From Pyrenochaeta sp. MPI-SDFR-AT-0127 (lineage: Eukaryota; Ascomycota; Dothideomycetes; Pleosporales; Cucurbitariaceae), in assembly GCA_020747015.1 (NCBI GenBank), contig JAGTJM010000165.1, positions 1 to 16,789 on the forward strand: a DNA stretch of 16,789 nucleotides, read 5' to 3'. Positions 9,445 through 16,789 of the stretch are shown one piece after another. The notes under the pieces are model-generated. The model made no database searches, was not told the DNA's origin, and saw only the letters and a program-made list of their open reading frames with translations. A program made the position numbers and the translations under genes. Positions within the stretch are counted from its first letter, which is position 1. Every line of letters begins with the position of its first letter.

Positions 9445-9852
9445 TATTAATTTTTAGAGTTTATTTTTTATCTTTTATTATTCCTTAGCGCGCACTAGCG
9501 CGCCGCTAGTAGAGCAGCCCGTTAGTGATGAGCGACCAGCTTCATAGATAGAGGTCTACTTTGAGATATAATTTGTATGAGAAACGTATATAAATTATAT
9601 CTCAAAGTAGACCTCTATTGCTGCGTACAGTATCTGCCTGCTAAGCGCTCGCTAGCGTCATTTTTAGCGTCAGTGAGGAGTGAACTCTGCGCCATTTACT
9701 CCATCAACTCCATCTCGCCCCGCAGCTCTAGCAGCTCCATCGCACATGAGATCTCTCAAGACTAGCGCTCCGCAGAATTGAGTGGGAGAGCGTCGTCCTG
9801 CGACTCCATTAGCATGATTGGCGCTGCCTGAGAGCTGCCTAGCTCGATTTGA
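9445..9852. other. Non-coding stretch with hairpin and short GC repeats
   Basis: Next to the RIP-ruined element are an AT-rich segment, short repeats of agcgcgc around 9489-9510, the strong hairpin at 9548-9618, and then ordinary mixed sequence with ctcc/cagc-rich words (9690-9750). No open frame here shows recognisable protein features. Confidence 0.55.
9548..9618. repeat. Perfect 27-bp inverted repeat, 17-nt loop (foldback)
   Basis: The left arm 9548-9574 (starting atagaggtctactttgag) is the exact reverse complement of the right arm 9592-9618. The loop is gtatgagaaacgtatat. A TA dinucleotide lies just inside each outer tip, so it could be a TA-flanked foldback, or two transposon ends left side by side by an internal deletion. 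If transcribed it would give a long perfect hairpin. No internal coding capacity. Confidence 0.9.
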
Positions 9853-10083
9853 ATGAGCCACTCGGTAAGCCGTACTTTGCTCCAATTCTTACAAATTACA
9901 AGACCCTGGAACAAGGTTGGTTCCGGTGTTAAAGCAGAAGACAGACCTGAGAAGCAGTCTTTGTTCCGTGGCGGAGAAGCAGAAGCCCTACCGCCTCTGT
10001 GGACGAAGGACCCAGACGGATCAGATGTTGAGCTTCATGTGAAATATTTTGAAGAGAATTTGGACAGTTCTAACCGCTTGTAA
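9853..10083 (+). CDS. Unrecognised short ORF, possible 3' exon of a broken or spliced gene
   Basis: This 76-codon frame ends in TAA. Its second half (KAEDRPEKQSLFRGGEAEAL, PPLWTKDPDGSDVELHVKYF) has the composition of a real soluble protein, charged and not low-complexity. The first part is less convincing and lies directly after a stop, so the true upstream boundary may be a splice acceptor (attacaag near 9896). I do not recognise the family. No neighbour supports a function. It could also be a chance frame. Confidence 0.3.
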   Translation: MSHSVSRTLLQFLQITRPWNKVGSGVKAEDRPEKQSLFRGGEAEALPPLWTKDPDGSDVELHVKYFEENLDSSNRL

Positions 10084-10909
10084 TATGCATACGCAAGTAC
10101 ATACCAGGAAATTGAACAAATGAGTTCGCACGAATATAAATTATATTGTGATCTTCTCACTCTTTCCGTGTCTAGTCAGCGTCTGTTACGTGAACGCAGC
10201 CTCAGGTTGCATGCCAGGGACCTTCGGTCCCATAAGTAGTCTCAGGGGCACCAACCTCCTGCATCATCTTCACATAATCAATAATACAACATGTTTTCTT
10301 AACAGCGTCGTACTTCGCTCGTCCGGCACGCGATATTGCATGACCGGGCCTACGGTTAGCAGGACGGCTTGCGACTCGCTATATGATTTAAATTCCATCG
10401 TGGTGGCTACCACTGGAGCGTTAGGAGCGCTAGTAGCAGAGTCGTTAGTCATCTTCTTGTATTTTAGAGGATGAAAACAGATGGGAAAATTTAGCAAAAC
10501 AAGGAAAACGAACGTAGACTGTGAGAAGGTAGCCTAGATACTGTAGCTGAGAGACCCAACTGGTCCCTCCGTCTCCTCTAATCTGTGACTGATTGACTTT
10601 GCGGGAGTACACTGGACCCCAGAACCCCATATTCTTAGCGTTGGAAGACGCCGCAGCAGCCTTTTCCATGAAGCACCAGTCTCCAGTGGAGTTCATCCAT
10701 CCAACGCAGCCTGGAGCGAAGTTTTGATCTTCGCTTCGGGTATACTTTTTCCACAACGCCCATCCATACGGGTGGTTTGTGAGAGCTTCGGCAAATGCTC
10801 GGTCGTGTCTTTCGTTATTCACCATCTTCGATTCGGAGTTGTTCTGAGGCGGATGAAAATAGCAACCGAGATTTGCAAAGTAGATAGTCAAATAGCTTGC
10901 AAAGGGGGC

Positions 10910-10911
10910 TA
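10910..10911. other. TA target duplication, left
   Basis: TA directly outside the left inverted terminus, matched by TA at 13650-13651. On the minus strand it supplies the TA of the TAG splice acceptor of the interrupted gene. Confidence 0.7.
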
Positions 10912-11020
10912 TCCCCTCCACGCCCAAGACCTCGTCGCCTGATTTGGCGTAGGGCAGTCCCCTACTTTTAGCACGTAAGCCTCGCTACAAGCTAGTGGCA
11001 CTATGCTCTAAATTTAGTGG
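10912..11020 (+). repeat. Left 109-bp terminal inverted repeat
   Basis: It matches the reverse complement of 13541-13649 with roughly ten mismatches by eye. Shared words include cctcgtcgcctgattt, agggcagtcccct and tttagcacgtaagcctcgct. Weaker similarity (gtcccgg) continues inward to about 11041. Confidence 0.9.
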
Positions 11021-11084
11021 ACTGTTGGAGGTCCCGGAAAGCGATAATATGAGAAACTGTAAACTGTATTTGCATACAATTATC

Positions 11085-13470
11085 TTAATCTACATGCTTA
11101 GAAAGCTGAATATGCTCCTCCCAACAAGTTCCTCCCTGGCAAAGATGGATTTGACATATGGAGCAGCCATATTTAGTCCGTGGAGCTCGAGGTTTTCTTG
11201 ATTTTTCCCCTTCCTGATTGATCTGTATGGAATTCCCTGAAAGCTCACTAAGAGCCTTTCTTTTCTCACCATTCTTGGCTGTCCGGCTTTGGGCCATACA
11301 GGCTTTGCATAGTTTCCCATCTTGAGATAGAACCTCATGTGTCCCTCCACAGCCATCTCTACCAGTGGTAACATGTGATGCAAAGTTTTTACGGACTCCG
11401 AATCCGTCAACTGGGATTGTATGCTTGGAAGAAGATGAATGAGCCATTAGCTGTGAGGCAAGCTTTGTACGGAACTTCAAGTGCCCACTACGCTGCTTTG
11501 TCGAATGACCTTGGTCCATCCAGACAAGAGCACCGTTGCAAATTGTTGTTTGAAATAGGTAATTCCAGAGCGGCTTCCAGGTGCGATAATTTCTTCGGTT
11601 TGTGCGGTAAGAAGTGCGAATCTGGTCGGCTCGATCCACACCATTCATGAGATGATTGTACATGTCAATGAAATCAGGAATCTCAAGGCGCTTGAATGGC
11701 TGATCTCCAAATGTTTGTTTGATCCATTTGTCCTTTTTGTTTGGCCTCTTTCTCAGTCGAGAAACAGTGGTATGAGCATCAACAAGTGTTGTCATAAATA
11801 GAACAATCTGGGTGTCCTTCCATGCCAGCTGAAGTACCTTTTGATCAGAGGAAAGGCAGCCATAGAGCTCCCCCCAAGCAATATGGTTTGACCATTTTGT
11901 CTTCAGCTCAATTAGCTTCTCATTCATCCCAAAATTCTTCTCCTTTTCTGGTTTCTTTGCCCTTACTTTGTGTTTGTTTGGAGGGTTGGGTGGGTGCTGC
12001 TGATGTGGATGGTGGCAATAGTGCTTGTTTGTTGATCTGAACATTGATGCAGTCATATATGGGTTGTCCATCTTCAAATTCAACTGGTACACTGGCCTGC
12101 TGGGCCTGTGGGGCTTCTGCACATTTTGTGGTTGTACTTGTGGCAGTACTTGTGCTAGCACTCTGTGCTTGTGCTTGTAGATTTTGAGATTGTACTTGTG
12201 CTCGTGTATTTCGACCATTATGTATGTCCTGCCTTATTGCATCAACTAAATCAAGCTGTTGCCGGACAACAGAAGAGCCATTAAGGTCCTCATCTAGGGA
12301 TAGTTCATCCTGGTCATCATACAGGACCAGTTCATCCTGGTCATCATCCTGGGTGTCATCCTGGGCGTCATCCTGGGCATCATCCTGGGCTGGTTCATGT
12401 GAGCTTTGCTTTCTCTGTCTCTTTTCATCATTGACTTCTCTCTGGGTTTGGCCAGTTCTGACAGTGCCAGCAGCTCCAATACCATGTTGTCGAAGTGTAG
12501 TAAGAAGCTTTGAGCTGGTAAAGAGGTTATCAAGATGAACGGCATGTCCCTTTCCTTGATTTGGCATTCGAGTCATAAGTACAAGTACAACAGCTTGTGT
12601 CCTTGAAAAGCCTTGCTCTTCCCATGTTGTATGAAGCCCTTGCAACCCTTCATCCTTTCCATCTCCTTTCACATGCCAAAGAAGGTCAAACACATATCCT
12701 TTATCTGCAAGAGTCCAGATCTTGAATCCAATTGGAGTAGGCTTTGTTGGAATGTTGACAGTATCGCCGGAGCGGCCGGTAAAGCCCTCAATACACTCAT
12801 CAATGGCAGCATCTGTTGCTGGCTTCCAGTAGTGTTGGAAGGCAGACAAAAGGAGCATTGCAAGTGGATTGACTTTCTCGTGAGGCCGTGCAGTTCTATT
12901 AGATGCAGAGTGATCTAAAGCGGGATTCCAGACATGAAAATATCGATGAATCTGCTTCCACCTTGTTTTGCCTATGGAATTCCGAACAGAGCAATGAACT
13001 GGACTGGCAGAACTGGCTTCCTCATCAGTATTCCAGTAGTTGTTGATATGGGGCATGGGATAGGCTCCCATGTAGATAAGAATCCCAAGGTATGCAAGAA
13101 TCTCTGACAAAGTAACTGGTTTCCAGGGGCACTGATTGAAGGAGTCATGGAATCGGATGTTTCTGGCTCTTGAAGCAACTGGATCTGCCCGGATCTTCTC
13201 TGCATTAACATTTGTACATTGTACAATACGATCAATAACATATTCAGTAAAAAAGAGATTAAAAAGAGCTTCCGGACTGCTCGAATCAATTGTGTTTGGA
13301 ATCTGGCTGGAGCTTGTTGTACGGTGTAAATCCATTGCTTTGAATCCTGGGATTAATTTGAGTGGAGAGAAGCCTTTGGGTTTGTTTTTTGTGCGACTAG
13401 GTTTGTATTGAGTGGGAGGGACAAAGTCATGGTCATTTGATCGACCTTTACTCATCGGACGAGAAGGCAT
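11085..13470 (-). pseudogene. piggyBac-type transposase (DDE_Tnp_1_7), two overlapping frames
   Basis: DDE transposase of the piggyBac/PGBD superfamily. Frame A starts with ATG at 13470, 71 bp inside the right terminus, and runs 516 codons to 11920. Frame B is open from 12218 to TAA at 11085. Catalytic acids are D224 in AAIDECIEGFTGRSGD followed by KPTPIGFKIWTLADKGYV, and D314 in VHLDNLFTS, both in A. The third, D135 of frame B, is in LAWKDTQIVLF, after the typical IAWGELYG. Frame B also has NGVDRADQIRTSY and WKPLWNYLFQT, and ends with a Cys-rich zinc-binding motif, CSICQIHLCQGGTCWEEH. Residues 361-395 of A are an Asp/Gln repeat. The protein requires a +1 change of frame somewhere in 12218-11920, a Gln/Ser/Thr-rich linker; I found no good intron of the right length, so a frameshift mutation is likelier, but splicing is not excluded. 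Length and motifs are otherwise complete. Confidence 0.88.
12344..12391 (+). repeat. 12-bp tandem repeat, four copies, inside the transposase gene
   Basis: Four units of tcatcctgggNN (ending tg, cg, ca, ct) encode the Asp/Gln repeat (AQDD units) on the minus strand. Related but irregular units precede it from about 12304. Copy number could vary without breaking the frame. Confidence 0.9.
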
Positions 13471-13540
13471 GGTTGATGCATGGAGACGTAAACAAACAGT
13501 TTACCAAAAATGGAAGGGTATTGCCGGGACCACTTGCAAG

Positions 13541-13649
13541 CCACTGAATTTAGGGTAGAGTACCACTAGCTTATAGCGAGGCTTACGTGCTAAAATTAGG
13601 GGACTGCCCTAAGCTAAATCAGGCGACGAGGCCTTGGGCGTGGAGGGGA
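13541..13649 (-). repeat. Right 109-bp terminal inverted repeat
   Basis: Partner of 10912-11020. It contains accactagcttatagcgagg, whose core GCTTATAGCG resembles the short palindromes elsewhere in the window. Confidence 0.9.
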
Positions 13650-13651
13650 TA
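13650..13651. other. TA target duplication, right
   Basis: TA directly outside the right terminus; the partner of 10910-10911. Confidence 0.7.
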
Positions 13652-13700
13652 ATTTATCAGAGAGCAAAAGAGCAGAGAACGGAGGTTGGTGTTTGCTAAC
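13652..13700 (-). other. 5' part of the interrupted intron (donor and branch site)
   Basis: On the minus strand the donor GTTAGC (from 13700) is followed by a pyrimidine-rich tract and CTGAT, matching the fungal CTRAY branch motif, 8 nt before the insertion point. The acceptor G lies 2.7 kb away at 10909. No CTRAY motif is visible close upstream of that acceptor inside the terminus. Confidence 0.65.
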
Positions 13701-13755
13701 CGCGATGTAGGCGCTCCGTAAAGATTTGCAACCATTCTGGATGCGCGGGCCCCAT

Positions 13756-14142
13756 GCAGCGGTCGGCTGGAACGTCCACGTGCCCATTGACGCTCAGGTC
13801 ACCACCGCAATCAGCGGCGGTTGAGGCCAGCACTGGCCCCAATGGAATAACTTGCCAATTTTGGATTCAGGCTCAGCTTTGCGAAGAGCAAAAGGAGAAG
13901 CAACTCCGGTTCTGCCAAGGTCGCAGCTTTGCTCAGCGAGTTTCTGTCACTCGGAAACCGTCGGCAGCGGAGGTACTATTTTATGAGAAAAAACTTTCGA
14001 AAATCTATTGCCCATTTGAAACCCTATAGAAATGGTAGTAAACCCCGAATGAAAAGATAGGCGCGGTTTATTAAAATATCGATTTATAAATCTAGTCCTG
14101 TGTGACAGCTAATTTCACGTTATTGTTATAATGAAAAAAATA
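13756..14142. other. Spacer between the interrupted gene and the HET gene
   Basis: This would hold the promoter and 5' leader of the interrupted gene and the 3' end of the HET gene. Part of it (13755 to about 13850) is open in frame with exon 1 and could be coding if the true start is upstream. A 12-bp perfect palindrome, gatttataaatc, lies at 14081-14092. No other gene is seen. Confidence 0.5.
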
Positions 14143-16789
14143 CTACCCGAGCACGATAGTGCGTTGCGTCCAATATCTGTGCGGATGGTACATTCCGGTG
14201 CAAAAGGCAGGTCCGAGTTCATTCGGTTTGTAGTGCGGATTACGACCCTCCTTCGCGTACATGCATATGGCGTATCCAACTCTATGACAAACGTCCGAGT
14301 CGATGGTGCATATGAGGTACACCGGCAGCGTGCCGTGCACGTAAAGGTCGCACTGAACCAACTTCACTGCGCCCGTCAAATTTGCGTCATCATTTGTGAA
14401 GCAATAGTACGCGTGGTCGTCGTCCTCGATTATCCGACTGGGCTCTCCGAACGGCCACCTCTCCGTGAACTTTCCTGTCATCGCGTACCAATACCATGGG
14501 GCATCAAACTTCTCACCTTCCACATCTATTATCGTGGCTATTGCGTCTTTCATCCTGTCGTGGAAGCTGTCGACGCTAGAAGACAAAAAGTGGAAGTCCG
14601 GAGAAATCATTGTCGTCATCGATATGCGATTCCCGGAAATGAAAAGGTTCATTTCCTCGGCAGGAGGGTCTCCGGCGTATAACTGATAGAAAGACGGGAA
14701 ATCTCCGAGCTTAATATCCCCCGTTTCTTTTCCCGCTTTCGTGCTGAACATTGTGTACATCCTTCGCGACATTTCGGAGGTTCTCTCTCCTCTTCCTATG
14801 ACGCTTGTGTGGTTCTCGACGCCATGGTTCAGAGACAGCCCGTATGCGTCCACGCTGTTCTCCACTGCCAGCTTCCCGTCGTATTTGTTCGACAAATTGT
14901 CTACAGATGAAAAGTCTCGCGGGTACGATAAATAGTGCACCACCTTTCCCTCCTCTCCTTGCAGAACTTTCCCGCCGTTTATCAGAAAAGAATAATCTCC
15001 CGCCTTGACTGCTTCTAAAGACAAATTTACCAAACAACCACTCAATCCTCGAGAGTAGTCTATCTTCAACTCCTTCCCGTAAGGAAGGAGAGACAGCGTT
15101 CCGTACACATAATCCTGTGGCAATGTGCACTCCCTAGTTCGGGCCATCGTCATGATGGATTTGAAATTGTAAGGCGAACTCCCTTCCCTAGTATCCTGTA
15201 GGTCGCTTTGATAGTCGAATATCAGGTGCCTCTTTCCCACTATCACGAGGTCGCTCGAAAATGCCTCCTCTTGGAATGTCCAGATCCTCGTCCTCCACTT
15301 GGAATTTTTCACCGCTTGTGATACTATGTATTGGCGCTTGAAGATCTCCCTTGGCAGGTCGTAAGGTACCGCATCCACGTAGACGAAGGTGGTGCGAGAC
15401 AGGCGGTAGTATTCTCCCATCATAGGTATGCTCCTCTCTTTGTCCTCAGTACTCCCCTCTCCGGTTTGTAGGATGCACACGTAGTCCATCCATGTGTACC
15501 GTATTCCTAAAGATCGGCTGATGCTGAGCATGTTCTTCGTCTTCTCTACCGAGTTGAACACGATGAGCCTCTGACTCGATATCTCCGTTTCGTTGCCCAA
15601 ATGCCAAGACACATTTTCCAGATTGGATTCCCATGTGTGAGACCAAGTGGTGTAACCCGCTTCCACGGCTTCTCCCAAAGACATCGTAACCAGCTCGTTC
15701 CGCTGCAGGTCGATCAAGGTAATGTTTCCTTTTACTCCCATACCCTTCTTTTCTACACCTTCCTTCCTTTTTTTTGTATCAAGGCCCACTTTTCTTCTAC
15801 CGTCGAAGCCCATTTTGTTAACCTGCTTTCTGTACAAAATGAGGTAGGCGTTCCCCTCGGAAACGTTCTCTTGGAGGATCCACGAGTGACTCCGCGAGAG
15901 GGAGGTCGACACTTCGGCCACCAATGTCGTCTCCTTGGGTGTGACATCTGCGTGCTCGTACACCTTGACCTCTTTGGCGTTTATTTGTGACGCCAACCCT
16001 CTAGCTCGACCCAAGTTCTCCAAAGGTCCGACCATCACCAGCGTACCCTCAGTGTTCTCCAAATCCTTCCTGACCCACGCGAACGCGTTGCCACCGGCCT
16101 CCACGTCCCTGTCCCAATAGTTGGTCGCCGCGTAGTGAACACCTTCCACAAGTATGTCATCTCCAGTGGCTGAGATGCTATACTCTATTTCCCTCTCGTA
16201 AACAGTCCAGTAAGTGCTCAGCCTCAGGCATCTTTGCTTGTTCCACTCATCGCCGTCGACGTCGTGCCACAGCCCGGCATAGTTGTGACTCGGAAAGTCC
16301 AGGAAGTGTTCCACTATCAAGGTCACGTACGTGCTGGAAAGATACTTGCCCGCACAGTTGCAGTAACTTCTGTATGTCCCCGCCACATGGTTGAGCAGGC
16401 CTACAGTGTGCCCATTGTCGCTTTCGAACCTCTCGATCGCATCACTGACAGCTTTGGACACCACCTTCTCCTCTCCATATAAGTTCAAGACGACACTCGT
16501 CCGGTTTTCATTATCCAAGAAATCGTTCGAGTCGTTATCGTTTATCGTGACGTGCTTCACTTCGGGGGGAAGGAGGACGATCTTCCAGCTGTCGGTTGAA
16601 CTCGACTCCACTCTCTTTATGGCTGTGTCGATGCTGTCCTCGTAGGTGTCTTCTATCACGATCCCAACCCGACCGTAGTCGTCCTTATCGGCTTCCACGG
16701 TGAAAGTTCTCTTCACGCTCCATGCGCCTCCGAACCTTCCGTCTACAAGGATCACGCCCTTTCCACGAAGAGGGACTTGGGTTTCACGG
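14143..16789 (-). CDS. HET-domain protein (heterokaryon incompatibility family), 5' end outside the window
   Basis: One unbroken, intron-free frame of at least 881 codons runs from the right edge to TAG at 14143-14145. Counting from a GTG at 16755, the HET domain spans roughly residues 365-505. It shows TTWSHTWES (family: LSHTWG), SISRSLGIRYTWMDYVCILQ (family: LG.RYLWIDSLCI.Q), a Met-containing helix SIPMMGEYYRLSRTTFVYVD, and SKWRTRIWTFQEEAFSSDLV (family: S.W..RGWT.QE). TRECTLPQDYVYGTLSLLP and LKIDYSRG follow, as in many HET proteins. No ATG is seen at the left of the frame, so the start is beyond the window. The first 340 residues have no domain I recognise; residues 315-345 are very Lys/Gly-rich and look like a linker. 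HET proteins trigger programmed cell death on non-self recognition; the partner here is unknown. Confidence 0.88.
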   Translation of the reverse strand, partial: RETQVPLRGKGVILVDGRFGGAWSVKRTFTVEADKDDYGRVGIVIEDTYEDSIDTAIKRVESSSTDSWKIVLLPPEVKHVTINDNDSNDFLDNENRTSVVLNLYGEEKVVSKAVSDAIERFESDNGHTVGLLNHVAGTYRSYCNCAGKYLSSTYVTLIVEHFLDFPSHNYAGLWHDVDGDEWNKQRCLRLSTYWTVYEREIEYSISATGDDILVEGVHYAATNYWDRDVEAGGNAFAWVRKDLENTEGTLVMVGPLENLGRARGLASQINAKEVKVYEHADVTPKETTLVAEVSTSLSRSHSWILQENVSEGNAYLILYRKQVNKMGFDGRRKVGLDTKKRKEGVEKKGMGVKGNITLIDLQRNELVTMSLGEAVEAGYTTWSHTWESNLENVSWHLGNETEISSQRLIVFNSVEKTKNMLSISRSLGIRYTWMDYVCILQTGEGSTEDKERSIPMMGEYYRLSRTTFVYVDAVPYDLPREIFKRQYIVSQAVKNSKWRTRIWTFQEEAFSSDLVIVGKRHLIFDYQSDLQDTREGSSPYNFKSIMTMARTRECTLPQDYVYGTLSLLPYGKELKIDYSRGLSGCLVNLSLEAVKAGDYSFLINGGKVLQGEEGKVVHYLSYPRDFSSVDNLSNKYDGKLAVENSVDAYGLSLNHGVENHTSVIGRGERTSEMSRRMYTMFSTKAGKETGDIKLGDFPSFYQLYAGDPPAEEMNLFISGNRISMTTMISPDFHFLSSSVDSFHDRMKDAIATIIDVEGEKFDAPWYWYAMTGKFTERWPFGEPSRIIEDDDHAYYCFTNDDANLTGAVKLVQCDLYVHGTLPVYLICTIDSDVCHRVGYAICMYAKEGRNPHYKPNELGPAFCTGMYHPHRYWTQRTIVLG

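Larger units (their letters stand above)
10912..13649 (-). mobile_element. piggyBac-type DNA transposon, 2738 bp, inserted at TA in an intron
   Basis: The borders are set by a 109-bp inverted repeat beginning tcccctccacgccc at both ends, and by continuity of the host gene when the element is removed. The only large coding content is a minus-strand piggyBac-type transposase. The element shows normal CA and TG content, so it is not RIP-mutated and is probably recent or single-copy. Classical piggyBac elements duplicate TTAA and have short termini; here the flanks are TA and the termini are long, which is unusual. One alternative is that the transposase gene sits inside a carrier of another superfamily. 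Confidence 0.85.
10202..13755 (-). pseudogene. Host gene of unknown function, first intron split by the piggyBac-type element
   Basis: Exon 1 is 13755-13701: ATG, then MGPAHPEWLQIFTERLHR and one base. The donor GTTAGC starts at 13700. Exon 2 starts at 10908 and completes the split codon as Ala, continuing PFASYLTIYFANLGCYF, RHDRAFAEALTNHPYGWALW and FAPGCVGWMNSTGDWC. Between them lies the transposon. Without it and one TA the intron is 52 nt, with branch motif CTGAT and acceptor TTAG. Exon 2 stays open to a stop at 10445. A pyrimidine-rich, intron-like part begins near 10541, and a coding-looking segment in another frame (YDAVKKTCCIIDYVKMMQEV, stop at 10202) suggests a further exon; its junction is unresolved. 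An upstream start is possible, because the frame is open for about 30 codons before this ATG. I do not recognise the family. Expression is probably impaired, but the exons themselves are intact. Confidence 0.65.

Noticed and set aside
12224..12538. Ser/Trp-rich plus-strand open frame
   Set aside because: Antisense shadow of the Asp/Gln tandem repeat in the transposase.
14131..14682. 183-codon plus-strand open frame
   Set aside because: Antisense to the HET gene and without family marks.

Overview
The window reads as a transposon-rich, accessory stretch of a filamentous ascomycete (Pezizomycotina) genome. The evidence is: short spliceosomal introns of 52-70 nt with fungal branch-site motifs; a HET-domain gene; a fungal seven-helix PTH11/SAT4-type membrane protein; fungal Fot1/pogo, Tc1/mariner, piggyBac-type and OrsD-linked repeat relics; and long blocks in which CA and TG dinucleotides are nearly absent, which is the product of repeat-induced point mutation (RIP). 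No species can be named from the sequence alone.

Layout, left to right. 1-1710 is an AT-rich RIP-ruined block with no readable gene. It stops abruptly at an unmutated relic of an OrsD-like (DUF3505) repeat protein (1711-2510, minus). 2842-4287 is a broken Fot1/pogo transposase (plus). 4484-5926 (minus) is the best-supported host gene in the left half: a PTH11/SAT4-family membrane protein that I assemble from seven exons into 355 residues. 5927-7099 is non-coding as far as I can see, with a 39-bp direct repeat and a perfect 24-bp palindrome. 7100-7390 is the C-terminal end of a Tc1/mariner (DDE_3) transposase (minus). 7590-9444 is a RIP-ruined DNA transposon recognised by its inverted termini and flanking TA. 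9548-9618 is a perfect 27-bp-stem hairpin.

Right half. 10202-13755 (minus) is a host gene of unknown function whose first intron received a 2738-bp element (10912-13649). That element carries a piggyBac-type transposase in two overlapping frames. Removing the element plus one TA copy restores a 52-nt intron, GTTAGC...TTAG, and an open reading frame across the junction, so the insertion lies between the branch site and the acceptor. 14143-16789 (minus) is a HET-domain protein of at least 881 residues, open at the right edge of the window, with a long unrecognised N-terminal half.

The host genes (PTH11-like, the interrupted gene and HET) are all on the minus strand, but nothing shows that they form one pathway. 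The membrane receptor-like protein and the HET protein are typical of fungal sensing and incompatibility repertoires, which often lie in fast-evolving repeat-rich regions. No tRNA, rRNA, CRISPR array or origin was recognised.
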